A stretch of 64,000 nucleotides of DNA, taken from NCBI GenBank assembly GCA_012064385.1, contig QRDG01000024.1, forward strand, positions 235,600-299,599, in the 5' to 3' direction. Source of the stretch: Puccinellia tenuiflora (taxonomy: Eukaryota; Streptophyta; Magnoliopsida; Poales; Poaceae). The position numbers and the translations under genes were made by a program. How positions within the stretch are numbered: the first letter of the stretch is position 1; each line of letters starts with the position of its first letter. The notes under the pieces were generated by a model. The model saw nothing but the letters and a program-made list of their open reading frames with translations, did not search any database and had not been told where the DNA came from. Of the stretch, positions 1-12,076 are shown piece after piece.

Positions 1-576
1 TTTTTTCTAGAGTAATTTGATGTGGCACTTTTTAAATAAGTTCAGTATACATTCAGGAAAGGCAAACAGAGTCTAAGATGACTAAACGTACGTTACATTG
101 AACACTTCCCTTTTGTTTCTTTGCAAGGAAGCTTCAACCTGTCAAAAACTAAAAACTAATTCATAGAACTTCTTAACCAATCAAATACTAAAAGTGATTC
201 ATGGGCACAGAGTTTGTCCCTGAAGCAAACATTGAGATCAAGCAAGTAAACCAAATAACTAATTGGTGTGTACGCGGAAAAGTTGCCGACAAAGATAAGA
301 AAAAAGAAAGGCAGGACAAGTTAGAACAGAATTGCAAACCGACAGACACGTGCCAGATACATTGGTACCTACATGAAACAAGCGGCGTTAACTAGACAAA
401 TGCGTTGTATGTGGATAGTTAGATAGACATAGATCACTGTTCTAATGACGGTGTTAATTTTAAATCCTTGGTGACAACAATTAGTTAGTAGATCGATCAC
501 ACACGTACTAAGTTAAGCTTCTCTTGCTGCTTAAGGCAGCCAGCTCACCTGAATCTCTCCCTCTCTGCACTCTCTC
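1..576. other. Upstream region of the ERF gene, no gene seen
   Basis: AT-rich non-coding sequence. The 64-codon open frame at 201-395 has no recognisable motif and I do not call it. The last 60 bases become CT-rich, as is common just upstream of grass transcription starts. Confidence 0.6.
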
Positions 577-585
577 TATATATAG
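577..585 (+). promoter_or_regulatory. TATA box of the ERF gene
   Basis: TATATATAG follows a CT-rich tract and lies about 108 bp before the ATG at 693. This leaves room for a short 5' UTR of roughly 75-80 bases. Position and context fit a plant core promoter; the transcription start itself is inferred. Confidence 0.6.
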
Positions 586-692
586 TTGTTTGTCAAAGAG
601 GTTTGAAGCATTTGTGAAAAGATCGCTCGCTCTCCTGTTGTCACGTAGCTAGCCACGCACGCTACAGGCATTCATAGCTAGCTAGTGGGTTC

Positions 693-2716
693 ATGTGCCG
701 CGGCGCCGAGGTGGCGGATCCAGGAGAACAGCGGCGGCGGCTCGCCGCTGCAGCCGGCGACGACGACGGGGTAGATGAACGGGAGGTGGCCGCACTGACG
801 CGGCCGCCGACTACGACGATGTGGCGGCGTAGGCAGGCGCAGGAGATGTCGGCCATGGTGTCGGCGCTGGCTATGGTCGTGGCCGGCTCCGGAGAGGGTG
901 CTTCTTCGACGAAGAGGCCCGCCGAGCAAGAGGCCTTCACGGACGAGCCGTGGTGGTCGACGTCGTACGGGGGCGGCGCCGCTGCCGCGCCGTCGGCCTC
1001 TTCCTTTCTTCCCGGTACGTACACGAGACGACCCCCTGCATGCATTCACACCAATGTGGAACACGCACAAAACGACCTGCGTGCGAGCACACTAGTATAT
1101 TATCATAGTCGTCTTAAACAAAGGCTAACGACTCGATCATCGGCACGTTTCTTTCTTTGCACTAATAATCCATTTCTAGTGGAAACTTCAACAGCTCCAT
1201 GTTAGCGATAGACAGAAGCAAACCGAGATCGTGGCGTGTGTATGCAGGATTTTAGTTGTTCGGTTTGCTTTTCTTTACTTGTCTCAGATTTTCATAATAA
1301 ACCTTAAATAATCAAATTTTGCACACCATCACTGAGATAATCGATGTTACGAAAATACATGCGTAGCTTTACCAAAACGCTAATGGAGTTCTTAGTCGAT
1401 CGACAGGTGTACGAGAATCTTCAGTGAGGTTAAATTTAGTGATAGTCAGTTCACCCTCTGATGATTATCTTGTAAGTTCGCACAAAATGATTCCACTAGT
1501 CTAGATACGTGTACGACGCTTCCCGTGCGTGGAATCGTGGACGAATGCCGTCAGACGCGTGTTTCACACCTCTCCGTCAAAAGCCAGACAGATCGAACAA
1601 GGGGAGAAGCGTGATCGGATTCCTCCTCTTCATACATGTGAACGATCGATGACAAGTTTGAAATCGAAGGAGCCGCCAAAAACATGGAGTAAATGTGTTC
1701 ATTTTCCAAATGTCGTGTCCTACCAACTTTCTTTATTCGATTTTCGGAAATTTTAGTGTTTCGTATGTACTCCAACCAACCACGATCGTCGTTATTTATG
1801 CGGTTTTGCTAATTCATAGACGTTTTAATCCGGTAAAAAACTTCTCTCAACGTTTTCTTTTGGCTGATGAAACAAAACAGAGCAAGTGAGCAAGAAAACA
1901 GAGGAACAAATGTTTGCACGTTCATGCAGAAAAAAAGTCCGAATTAAAAGATCAGCCGTTGCCGTTGTACTGTAGATTCGAAAGATTCGTAGTAGTATAA
2001 AACTGAAGAGCAATGCAGACATTCTTTCCCTGATCTCATCCGTTTCTTCAACCTGTGCGCATGCAGATTACACGACGACGCCGGGGCCGTCGTACTCGCC
2101 AGCGCCGGCATCATACTCGCAGCACGGGGCGGCAGCCGCCGACGAGGAGCTTCCCTCGCCGTCCTCCACGGGCTCCGGAGGCGGCGGCGGGCAGAGCACG
2201 CCGAGGAAGCGTTACCGGGGCGTGCGGCAGCGGCCGTGGGGGAAGTGGGCGGCGGAGATCCGGGACCCGCACAAGGCGGCGCGCGTGTGGCTCGGCACCT
2301 TCGACGACGCCGAGGCCGCCGCGCGCGCATACGACGCCGCCGCGCTCGGGTTCCGCGGCAGCCGCGCCAAGCTCAACTTCCCCGAGTCCGCCGTCATCCC
2401 GCCGCCTCCTCGACAGCAGCCTCCTCCGGCGCCGATACTGGCAATGCCGCCGCCCGCGCGGCCGGAGGCGCTGCTGGAGTCGCAGGCGCTCTTCGGAGGG
2501 GAGGCTTACGCCAGGTTCCTGCCCGGCGGCTCGACGCCGAGAACGCCGGTGCGTCCTGTGCTCTATAGCTTCGGATCCGATGCCGCGAGCTACCCCTTGC
2601 AGCCGGAGAGCGGAGGCGAGGGTAGCGGGACGGCGGTGACCCCGGCGGCGGCGTGGCCAGCCTACGGCCTGTATGAGCATCAGCCGCCGCAGCGGCGGGA
2701 AGACCCGTCGGGTTGA
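693..2716 (+). CDS. AP2/ERF-domain transcription factor, ERF subfamily (group X, ABR1/RAP2.6-like)
   Basis: Two exons: 693-1014 and 2067-2716, with a 1052-bp GT-AG intron (CCCG|GTACGT to GCATGCAG). Phase is kept (1+2), giving 323 residues. A single AP2/ERF domain lies at about residues 157-214, starting YRGVRQRPWGKW and ending AKLNFPE. The AAEIRD stretch carries the Ala and Asp that mark ERF rather than DREB proteins, so GCC-box binding is expected from the family. The N-terminus starts MCRGAE and has a MVSALAMVV segment like the conserved N-terminal motif of group X ERFs (ABR1, RAP2.6), whose members respond to ABA, wounding and stress. An intron before the AP2 domain also fits group X. The C-terminus is Pro/Ala/Ser-rich, probably an activation region. 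The protein is a nuclear DNA-binding regulator by inference. The ATG at 693 is the first in frame; ATGs at 846 and 855 would drop only the tail before the MVSAL motif. Coding GC is very high, with long antisense open frames that I treat as shadows. Confidence 0.88.
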
Positions 2717-3274
2717 TCTGAACGCCACGTGGTTACTCACACGTGTGCCCGTCGGCCAAAGCAAACCTGACAAATGCTGACAAGGATAAATAATTATAAG
2801 GCCGACTGATTTTTCGTCGCGTGGTCAACGTGTTCAGACCGACGGCAAAGGGGTCAATTGTTTGTGTTTATCGTGGAGTTTCTGCAAAATTCGTGACAAA
2901 TTTTATTTATTTATTGGTCTGTTTATGCATTTCTGGCACGAGTATAGTAGTTGACTGATTGCTCGACAGTATGAAGTTGATTTGTTTATGTTTCTATAAT
3001 AAACAGAGCCTTGTTTTTCTAATACTGTAATAAATCGTTGCATTTTGATAACTCAGAATGTGGTGAGTGTAAACACGAACTTGGTCAAACGCGCGTCGTT
3101 CCAAACTTGCCGTACGCCGACGTTGCTACCGCGCACGTCCCCATCAGCAGAGACAGTCCTTTGACATGTACGGGTCGGCAGTTTGGCATGTGGCTAACAT
3201 ACAAACAAAGCATACACATCCACTCAGATTTATTAGTTGGAACAACTCAAGACCAAAAAGTGCAAGACGTAGGA
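2717..3274. other. 3' flank of the ERF gene, no gene seen
   Basis: Contains AATAAA-like words (around 2787 and 2996) that could serve the ERF transcript. The 80-codon frame at 3038-3280 has no recognisable motif. Confidence 0.5.
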
Positions 3275-3340
3275 GCGTAAAATAGTTTAAGAAAACGGAT
3301 TTGCTAAGCGTAAAATAGTTTAAGAAAACGGATTTGCTAA
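3275..3340. repeat. Perfect 33-bp tandem duplication
   Basis: Two identical copies, 3275-3307 and 3308-3340, starting GCGTAAAATAG and ending GATTTGCTAA. It looks like a simple recent slippage duplication at the edge of the following repeat. Confidence 0.9.
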
Positions 3341-3349
3341 TCCTCGGGC

Positions 3350-3703
3350 GTCTGATTTTTTCTTATGTCTCAGTCACCCACAAAAATGTGTATGAGTTGC
3401 ACTTTTCTGGGAGAAATGTGTAATTGCACTTTTCTGCCAGAAACGTGCAAGTCGTTCTAGTTGCACTTTTTTTGAACTGCAGTTGCACTTTTTCTGAGGT
3501 GATTTAGACTTAAGAAATTCTCAATCGTCTGATTTTTTCTTATGTCTCGGTCACCCACAAAAATGTGAATGAGTTGCACTTTTCTAAGAGAAATGTGCAA
3601 TTACACTTTTCTGCCAGAAAAGTGCAACTCGTTCGAGTTGCACTTTTTTTTGAACTGCAGTTGCATTTTTCTAGATGATTGAGACTTAAGAAATTCTCAA
3701 TCA
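3350..3703. repeat. 177-bp tandem repeat rich in small hairpins, MITE-like
   Basis: Two diverged copies starting GTCTGATTTTTTCTTATGTC at 3350 and 3527. Each copy has inverted words such as TTGCACTTTTCTG/CCAGAAAAGTGCAA that can fold back. The outer edges carry TATGTCTCAG in opposite orientation (3364 and about 3705), suggesting a decayed terminal-inverted-repeat element. The superfamily is not resolved. Confidence 0.55.
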
Positions 3704-4006
3704 ACTGAGACATAGGCAAACCCTTAAGAAAATCAAGAGGATATGGGCGACTCCAACAGGCCCACACAACTTTGTTCGTCTTTGTCTGCACGTATTGAGG
3801 GCGTCTCTCAAATCTCGTCCGGATTAGCGTCGGAACGAGTGCTATGGAGGCGTCTGGACGAGGCGACGCCCATGGAGAATGCATCTCCCCACTCGTCGTC
3901 CCCAATTTAAAAAAAAACATCGAAATAGGAAAATAAACTTGTTTTCATTCAAATTTTAGGAACATTAACATGATTTGAACGACATTTACTAAACTAAAAC
4001 CTAAAT

Positions 4007-5022
4007 CTAAGGGTAGTAGTTGAAGACGTCGTAGTCTTCTACCTTGACGGTGTAGCCGCCACCGTTGGTCCCGCTGGACCCAGCCTCGTCGTCGTTCGCG
4101 CCGGTGAAGCCGTCGCCGTCGTCGTCGCCGCCGGTGAGGTCGAGCATCAGCGCCCCGGTGATGGCGAGGTGATCCTGGAGCGACCACGCGCACGCCCGCG
4201 TCGCGTCGAGCGGCGGGACAGTGTTCACCGACGCCTCGAATGCGGCGGCAATGCCTTCGGGGTCGTCCTCGGAGGCGAGTTGTTGCTGCGCCGCCATGAG
4301 CTCCTCCAGGAGCGACGACGACGCCTCCGTCTTCACCCTCTTGGGGGGCGGAGCCACGCGGCTGGAGGCGGAGCACGGAGGGGCGGCCGAAGGCGGAGCG
4401 CGGAGGAGGGTCCCCGGCTCCGGTTTGGGAGCTCGCAGCGACGACGGCTGTTGTGGCGTCGTGGTGCGGAGGCCGAGCCCGAGCGCGAGGACGACGCGGA
4501 GCGGGAGGACGAAGACGTCCTCATCCTCGGCGCCCATGGTTGGGGCGGTGACACGGCCGCGGGCGTCTCGAGCCGCGGCTCGTCGCCGACGGTGATGTGC
4601 GCCATGACGGCGGTGAGTGTGCGGCCCGGCATGCCCTAGAAGGCGTACCGGCCTTCAATGTTCCGGTCCCGTGGCGGCGACCCTTCTCCGTCCCAGAGCG
4701 TCATCCGCTCGTGGTGGATCCGCCGTAATTCCGTGTCGTGGCGGTTGGCGTTCGATGACGCCCACTCCGGCATCTGGCGGTGCTTAGCGGTGAGCTCATG
4801 CCAGTAGTGGTGGTGGACGGCGGCGGTCCAGTCGTTATCTCGCGGCCGAGGCAGGTACGGGATCGGCACGCCCGCGACGCCGATCAAGTACCGGTGCCCG
4901 GCGCGCATGTCCAGCGGGCATGGGTACCACGAGCGGAACAACGCCTCTGCTTCCTGCTTGAGCAGGCTGCGCGGCCCAAAGCCGTTCGCCGCCGCCGGGT
5001 GGTTGCGCCTGCTGAACGCCAT
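4007..5022 (-). pseudogene. Decayed member of a grass-specific low-complexity gene family
   Basis: The reading begins at ATG 5022 (MAFSRRNHPA) and runs in frame to a TAG at 4636-4638, where it reads EGRYAF then stop then GMPGRTL. Beyond the stop the same frame continues with PGRTLTAVMAHI and a Ser/Arg-rich segment. The open frame then moves to another phase around 4440-4540 and ends KVEDYDVFNYYP with a stop at 4007. I recall many Triticeae proteins with an RRWWG-PGRTL core, a Ser-rich middle, K-P-E-P words and a YxVFN C-terminus, but no function is known to me. The TAG is most simply explained as a TGG Trp codon mutated to TAG. A related fragment with the same C-terminal word lies at 42893-43258. 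I do not assign a function. Confidence 0.6.
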
Positions 5023-5316
5023 TGTCGCGGTGTGCTTGGAGAAAACGGGCGCGGCGAGGGAGAGAAGGTTTGCGGTGAGAGAGAGGGATGTGTGCGGCGT
5101 GGATTTTAACAGCGGCGGAGGCAGGTGAGCCGGTGCCGCGTGGTAAGTGCATGGCCTCACCGCATGGGCGACGGGACGGCACACTACGGCATCGATCCTG
5201 GCGCCGCAATGAATTGCGACGACCACCACGACCGCGGCCGCTCACCTGCATGTCAGTGTGTGTATGATAGGCGGGCCCGCCATGGAGGGCAGTGCGGTTT
5301 ATTTTGGCGGGAGGAG

Positions 5317-7603
5317 TGAAAGTGCATGGTTGCCCCCATGTGTGGTTTTGGTAATTAATGACAATATGTATGGACTAATGCTTGTATTGAGCTATATTTG
5401 TTAGTGTGTCCATTTGCGTTGCTTGATCTCCATATGTTGGAGTCAAGGCTAAGGAAAGAAGATTATACGTTGATCATGGCTAAGTGCGGGTTGATCAACT
5501 CTCAAGGCCATGTGAAGATATGTCGAAGAGTGCCTCTCCCATATTGGTGTATGGGGGAGCAACATGTGAATCTTCACCAAGCGAAGCGCAATCAAGAAAG
5601 GTGGTTCGTCTTGAGGAGATGAAGATCGTCTTCATCGACCTCAAGTGCATTAATGCGTAAGGCAAAGATATGATCTTTATAGGGTTTATCTTTTACCGGT
5701 CTCATGATGTTAGTAAGAGACCGGATTATAGGATAGTTAACCGTACTATCAAGAGGGGCTCTCGACCGAGTATCTTGATCGTATCGTTCGTGGAGAGCTC
5801 AAATCTTTGCATCCTTGCATCCTTGCAATCATCTTTATTGGTTATTATTTGTCTCTTATCGTGGTGTGGTCTTGGTGCTTGTCGTGCTTGTCATGACAAG
5901 GCCAAGTTCACAGAAAACGGTTTTCATATGCATCTCCTATTGTGTTTTTTTTTGGAGGTTTATCGGTTTGTCTTTCTTAGAGAGGTTCTACCTTTCTCCA
6001 TTTGGTTTTATCCTTCCTTGTTGTACTATGATGTTTTTCTATATATCCTTGTAGAGCTTTTTGTTGCGAGTCCAACGAGCCCAAGATCATCGCAAACGGA
6101 GTCCGGATGCGAAAGATATGCCCGTTTTCGTTTTGCTCTTTCTGCAGTTTTTTAGTGGGGCGGAAGTTCCGGCCCGGAGGCCAGAAATTCCGGCCCAAGA
6201 ACCGGAAGTTCCGGCCCATATTTTCATCTGAGCTTTTTTTGCTAAGTCCTTTCAGCGTTTCTCTCTAGAGGGGGTCCAGAAACTTACACCGGAAGTTTCC
6301 TCGGAAATTTCCGGGGGTCCAGAAATTCCGGTCCTTGGTCTAGAAGTTCCGGTTCCAGGAAAATTTGGCTAAGTCGTTTTCGCGTTTTCTCTCTGGAGGG
6401 GGTCCGGATCTTTGCACCAGAGGTTTGCTCCAGAAATTTCCGGACCACCGGAAGTTCCGGTTTATGCAGCGGAAGTTCCGGACCACCGGAAGTTCCGGTT
6501 TATGCAGTGGAAGTTCGGGCCCCTGGCCGGAAGTTTTGGTACATAACACCGGAAATTCTGGCCCCTCGCTGCTCCAACGGTCAGATTGGGGGGGGGGGGG
6601 GGGCTATAAATAGCCCCCTTCTTCCCCAAGAGGCTAGCTCACTCACTCTCTCTCTTCTCCATTGTTGCAAACATGTGATCTTGATTTCTCTCAATCCCTC
6701 CAATGATTCTTGCCCAAATTTAGGGATTCAAGAGAGAAGATCTAGATCTACGTTTCCACCGAACAATCTCTCCTCTAAGCGAGGGGAACCTAGTGGATCT
6801 AGTTCTTGGAGTTCTTTTGTGGTTCTCCTCTTTGTTCTTCCTCTCTTATTCCCCCAAGCATTTGTTGCTTAGTTGAAATTTGAGAGTGAAGGATTTGACC
6901 ACTTAGTGTGTTCTTGCCTTTTGCATTAGTTGCATCTGGTTGTGCTCTCCATGAAGATTCGTGGGATTGAAGTTTGAGAAGCTTGTTACTCTTGGGTGCA
7001 CCCAAGAGCTTGTGCATCTTGGGTGCATTGTGTACCCTAGATGGTTGGTGGTGCCGCGAAGACTTCGAGTTGTGAAGCTTCGGGCAAGTTTTGGGAGCCC
7101 CTAATTGAGTTGTGGGTGTGTGCCCCAGGAACATTGTAAAGGCTCCGGATTGCGCCTTGAAAGATTCCAATAGTGGAAGGTGAACCAAACCCTTGGGTGC
7201 GGTTCATCAGAGAATAGGGTGAGGCCTTTGTGGCATCTTGAGTAGGCCTCTTGTGGCGAGCTCACACCCCTCCAACGAGACGTACGTCCTTAACAGGGAG
7301 GAACTCGGGAATACATCCTCGTCTCCGCGTGCCTCGGTTATTTCTATACCCGAGCTATTTACTTATGCAATTTACATTGTGATAGCCTTCGTGCTTGAAG
7401 TTTTATATCTTGCTATCACCTTGTTGCTTGTCTTGCTTAGCATAAGTTGTTGGTGCACATAGGTGAGCCTAGTATATTAGGTTGTTGGCTTGTTAATTTA
7501 AACACATAGTTTTATTCCGCAATTATCAAGCCTTAAACCGGAAAAGTTTTAATCGCCTATTCACCCCCCTCTAGGCGACATCTCGGCATAGTTTGTTCTT
7601 TCA
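5317..7603 (+). repeat. 5' LTR of the gag-only Copia element
   Basis: 2287 bp, TGAAAG to TTCA. It has a TATA box (TATAAAT, 6605-6611) preceded by a run of 16 G. Between about 6159 and 6560 there is an array of roughly a dozen variants of CCGGAAGTTCCGG, a palindrome around its central G. The same array occurs in the 3' LTR (about 20059-20420; TATA 20458-20464). Small open frames in the LTR are not called. Confidence 0.88.
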
Positions 7604-7605
7604 AT

Positions 7606-7617
7606 TGGTATCAGAGC
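7606..7617 (+). other. Primer binding site (initiator tRNA-Met type)
   Basis: TGGTATCAGAGC lies two bases after the 5' LTR end, the usual Copia minus-strand primer site. Confidence 0.9.
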
Positions 7618-7657
7618 CTGGGCTCTCTTGTTTGGCTTTACCGCCTAGAGAGTAAAG

Positions 7658-9913
7658 ATGTTGTTTAGAGGATTAGTGCATGATCACACTTTTATATTCG
7701 ATGGCACAAATTTTAATGTTTGGAAAACTCATATGCTTAGTCAGTTACGGGTCTTGGACCCCAATATTGAGCGTATCTTAGATATAGGTTTTTCTCCTCC
7801 AAAGGATTACGAAAGTACGACTTTAGAGGATGAGAAAAACTTATATCTAGATGCTCTAGCTTCTAATGAGTTTTGCAAATTTGTGAGTGTTGTAGTTTTT
7901 GAGTCAATCATGCCTCTCCGGAACGCTCATGAGCTTTGGACCAAGCTTCAAGATAAATATGGAGTATCCAACACTATTGAGGATGATTGTTCTCCCTCCA
8001 CCTCCGGCCATGATGAGTTCTCATCTTCGTCCACTTCACCAACATGTGATTTGTCACACGGTAATGATATGGTGAGTGGTGATAGAAATTGCTTTGTTGA
8101 TGGTGAATATTCTATTGATTATACTTCATCTCTATCTCATTGCAATGCTCTATCTTTGGACCTAAACACGCATAACACTATAAATGTCATACATGCTAGT
8201 GTTGATAGTCCTTGTATATCATTCAAAAATTGCATGGATAAATCTCTTGATGATATGCTTTCTTTAGCTTGTTGCCATGATAAAAATGCTTGTGTTCCCT
8301 CTAAATCTTGTATGAATAATAATGTAGAGGAAACCCAATGTGCTATGGAACAAGATGTGAACTTCAGTAGTTCATTAATTAATTGTTCATCTTCATCCAC
8401 CACTTATTGCCTTATGGCTAAATCTTCAAGTAATGATGATGATGATGATAATAATAATGATGATGAAGAAAATGATGATGCTCTCCTTCATAATAAAGGT
8501 CTAATGATTCTTAAGGCTCTTTCAAAGAATAAAAATGCTTGTGATAACCTCTATGAAATCATGAGCACCCTTGTTGAGCGCGGGGATACTATTAAGGCCT
8601 TAGAAACAAGCCTTGAAGAAAAGGGTAAGATTGAAAGAGATGATGCTATGGAAAAGGCATCGTTAGAAGATGCCCTTGAGTAAGAGCAAGATACTCGGGC
8701 GTCTCTTGAGGAGAAACTCGAATCTATTGAGGAGTCTCATAATGAAATAATTGCTAAACTCATTAAAGAACGTGACCATGCTCATGCTAAATATAAAGTC
8801 ACGAAAAAGGAAAATGCTAGCTTTAAGGAAGAGTTTGCCAAGTTGTCTTTTTCCATTCCTAATGCTAATGATGTTTGTGCTACTAGCTCTACTTCTTGTG
8901 AAGTATCTATTTTGAAGGAGAATGTTTAGCTAAGGGCTCAACTTGAGTTGCTAACTAGCAAGTATGGGAAATTGGAAGAAAGTCATGAAAAGCTATCTAG
9001 CTCTAATGATGATCTTCTAGCATCCTATGCTTGTCTAAAGTTAGCTCATGAGGATATCACTACCAAGGTAACATCTTGTGAGCCTCATGTGGACAATGGC
9101 ACAACTTTATCTAAAAATGCTATATTGCCATGTGCTAGTCCTAGTAGTTCATCCACTCGTAATGTTGGCACATCTTGTGATGAATTACTTTCTTTGCCTT
9201 GTTGCTCTAACAATGATGTATCTACCTCCTCTAGTACTAACACAAGTACTAACCATGTGGAGAAAAGAGGAGAGCTCAAGGCCCAAGCCACTTCTATGAA
9301 GAAAGGCTTGGAAAAGCGTCATGAAGGGAAGAGTGCACTTGACAACATGTTGAGTGTGCAACAATCCCCCAATGACAAGAGTGGACTTGGATTCAACTCC
9401 AACAACAAGAACAAGTCCAAGATTGATAAGAAGAAGGGCCAAGTACAAGTCAAGAATCCGGCCAAGATTACTTGCTTCAAGTGCAAGATTGAAGGGCACC
9501 ATGTTCGGGATTGCCCAACGAAGAAGAAACCTCTTAGTGAGAAGCAACTAGGGAAGCGGACTCTTGTTCAATCTCATGCTCAACCACGAGTTGAACAACG
9601 GCCACCTCCTAAGAAGACTCAAGTCAATGCTTCTCAAGTTGAGGAGCCTATTAAGAAGAAAGAAAAGAGTCGATGTTGCTACCTTTGCCGTGGCAAAGGT
9701 CACTTTGCTTCTTCATACACTATCGGTAACCTATCCAACCCCATCTTAATTGATGATGCGTATTCACTTAGAAAGGATAGAGTTGGCAATATGTTTACCA
9801 AATATGTGGGAACTCAAAGTGGTGTCAAGAAAAGAACGATTTGGGTTGCCAAGCCTATTGTGACTAACCTCTTAGGACCCAACTTGGTTGGGGACCAACA
9901 AGATTCAACTTGA
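7658..9913 (+). pseudogene. Copia gag with two in-frame stops
   Basis: One frame of 751 sense-length codons starts at ATG 7658 and is interrupted by TAA at 8681-8683 and TAG at 8927-8929 with no frameshift. The N-terminal domain (FDGTNFNVWKTHM, then ELWTKLQDKYG) is typical Copia gag. The middle is Ser/Asp/Asn-rich with coiled-coil-like Glu/Lys stretches. Near the C-terminus are two zinc knuckles. The first is intact (CFKCKIEGHHVRDC, about residue 606). The second (CYLCRGKGHFASSY) has lost its last Cys to Tyr. The frame ends just where SIRE-type elements would enter the protease region. Both stops could come from a single C-to-T change in CAA or CAG. Its role would be RNA packaging and particle assembly. 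Confidence 0.85.
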
Positions 9914-10563
9914 TCAATAGGTGTTGTGGAGGACTTTGGAGACTTGGCTACTTTTGGAAGAATTAAGGGATCTTCATGGTTATATTTCCTCAAGCCAAGT
10001 CAATTGGAATATATTGCTCTATCTCATATCCTATGTTCTTCCTTGCGGTAACTTGTATTTACATTATATATACATTGAAAGTTGCTTGCTCCCTTGCATG
10101 TGTTAGTTTTGTTCCTAGCATGTGCTTGTATGTGATATGCTATTTTCTTACTTGTCTTGTTATTCAAGGTGGGGTATGTTAGTTGTGTATTATGTATGTG
10201 TAACTTGTTTTTTTGAGCTTTATTGGATCGTGTGTGGATTTTATTTGGCTCTTTGAGATATTAATGGACTATCCCATTTTGGGGGAGTGATATGCTTTGT
10301 GCACTTCACAAACCTAAAAATGTGTGTACATGAGGCACACCACCTAGTATTGATATCTCAATATTATCTAGTTACTATGTGGTATGTCATATTCATGAGA
10401 AATTCAAATTCTACAATGTCCATTAATTTCTCTAGTTGGTTTTATTTGCCTCTTGCTTAGATAAAATGAATTATCACATTATGGGGGAGTAATAAGCTAC
10501 GTGCATATTACAATCCCACAAAATGTTAACATTTGAGGTTTGCCACTTAGATTTGATATTGTA
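9914..10563 (+). other. Non-coding interior of the Copia element, left of the nested MULE
   Basis: T-rich sequence without pol coding. It holds internal purine-tract-like words (TGGGGGAGT near 10278 and 10483), as SIRE-type elements carry downstream of pol. This suggests pol was deleted and its flanks joined. Confidence 0.6.
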
Positions 10564-11170
10564 AATTATCTTGGATTGGACTAGGCAGCGGCGCCGCACC
10601 CTAGCGTCCCTGTACGGCGGCTGCTACGCGCGGGTTTGCACGATGCCGTGTCTCGTCTGGTTAGGCCCATGTAAAAAATTGTATTGCCGAGTCTTATTGG
10701 GCCAAGCGTGAGACATCACTGCATCATTTGGTGTTGTTAATTAGTACCGAACATGAGACATCACGGCATCTTATTGCGAGTCTTACTAATTACCAGATCC
10801 CCTCAAAAAATACTAATTACCAGATTAATTAGACATATTAGTTCTGGACATCAGATTAATTACTAGACATTATTTTCTACAGATGAAAATAATTTCGCTG
10901 GTTATCTTAGTTGCAGCTACCAGATTAATTTGTCCAGGTCACCAAATTAAATTACTAGATATTAATTTTTACATATGCAAAAGGAGCACTAGGCTGGTTA
11001 TCTAAGTTGTATTTACCAGATTAATTAGTCGTGATCACCAGATTAACAAGTTCTCAATAGATGCAAAAAGAACGGTATGTTGTTATAATCTTATTACCTG
11101 ATTAATTAGTCACAGATACACAATTAATTAGTCATGGTTACCGGATTGATTTCTTCGGGAGACCAGATTA

Positions 11171-11810
11171 ATTAGTAACATTGCTAACACACTTTTGGCT
11201 ATTAGGATATCAACGCTCGCTTCTTATTACCCGATTAATTAGTCACGGTCACCGGATTAATTTATCATGGAGACCAGATTAATTAGTAACATTGCTAACA
11301 CATTTTTGGGTTATTAGGATATCAACGCTCACTTCTTATTATCCGATTAATTAGTCAGAAATACCCAATTAATTAGTCACGATCACCGGATTAATTTGTT
11401 CGGAAGGCCAGATTAATTAGTAACATTGCTAACACACTTTTGAGCTATTAGGATATCAACACTAGTTTCATATTGCCCGATTAATTAGTTTCAGATACCC
11501 GATTAATTAGTCACGGTCACCGGATTAATTTGTCTGGGAGACCAGATTAATTAGTAACATTGCTAACACACTTTTGAGCTATTAGGATATCAACACTAGT
11601 TTCATATTACCCGATTAATTAGTTTCAGATACCCGATTAATTAGTCACGGTCACCGGATTAATTTGTCCGCGAGACCAGATTAATTAGTAACATTGCTAA
11701 CACACTTTTAGGCTATTAGGATATCAACACTAGCTTCTTATTACCCGATAAATTAGTCACGGTCACTGGATTAATTTGTCGGTGAGACCAGATTTAATTA
11801 GTAATATTGC
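11171..11810. repeat. Satellite-like array inside the nested MULE
   Basis: Units start ATTAGTAACATTGCTAACAC at 11171, 11282, 11416, 11550, 11684 and, diverged, 11797. Spacing is 111, 134, 134, 134 and 113 bp. The long and short units differ by about 22 bp, the length of an internal sub-repeat built on GATTAATTAGT. Looser copies of the sub-repeat extend left to about 10780. Confidence 0.85.
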
Positions 11811-12076
11811 AAACACACTTTGGGCTATTAGATATGAACGCTCGCTTAAACATCTTATCTGCCAACACTGTCAACGCTATTATGTTGGTACCCCTTTCGC
11901 ACACACTGTTGAGCAAGGCATCCAAACAATTGACAGGGTCAAAACCAGCCAGACCACAGGCATGGAAGAACCTCAGATCCAGCGAAAAATCAACCAAAAT
12001 GAAGAGATGGATCCTCCGCGAAGAGAAGACGAGAGAAGCCGACAAACGCCTCACCCTCGCGGGTGTGGCTCCTTAA

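Noticed and set aside
2055..2773. Long Arg-rich frames on both strands over ERF exon 2
   Set aside because: Shadows of the GC-rich AP2/ERF coding sequence; only one frame carries the AP2 domain.
9921..10182. Short frames after gag that might be protease or pol remnants
   Set aside because: No DSG, integrase or reverse transcriptase motif in any frame; sequence is T-rich non-coding.
11171..11810. Regularly spaced repeats that might suggest a CRISPR array
   Set aside because: Units are contiguous satellite monomers without unique spacers, in a plant nuclear context.
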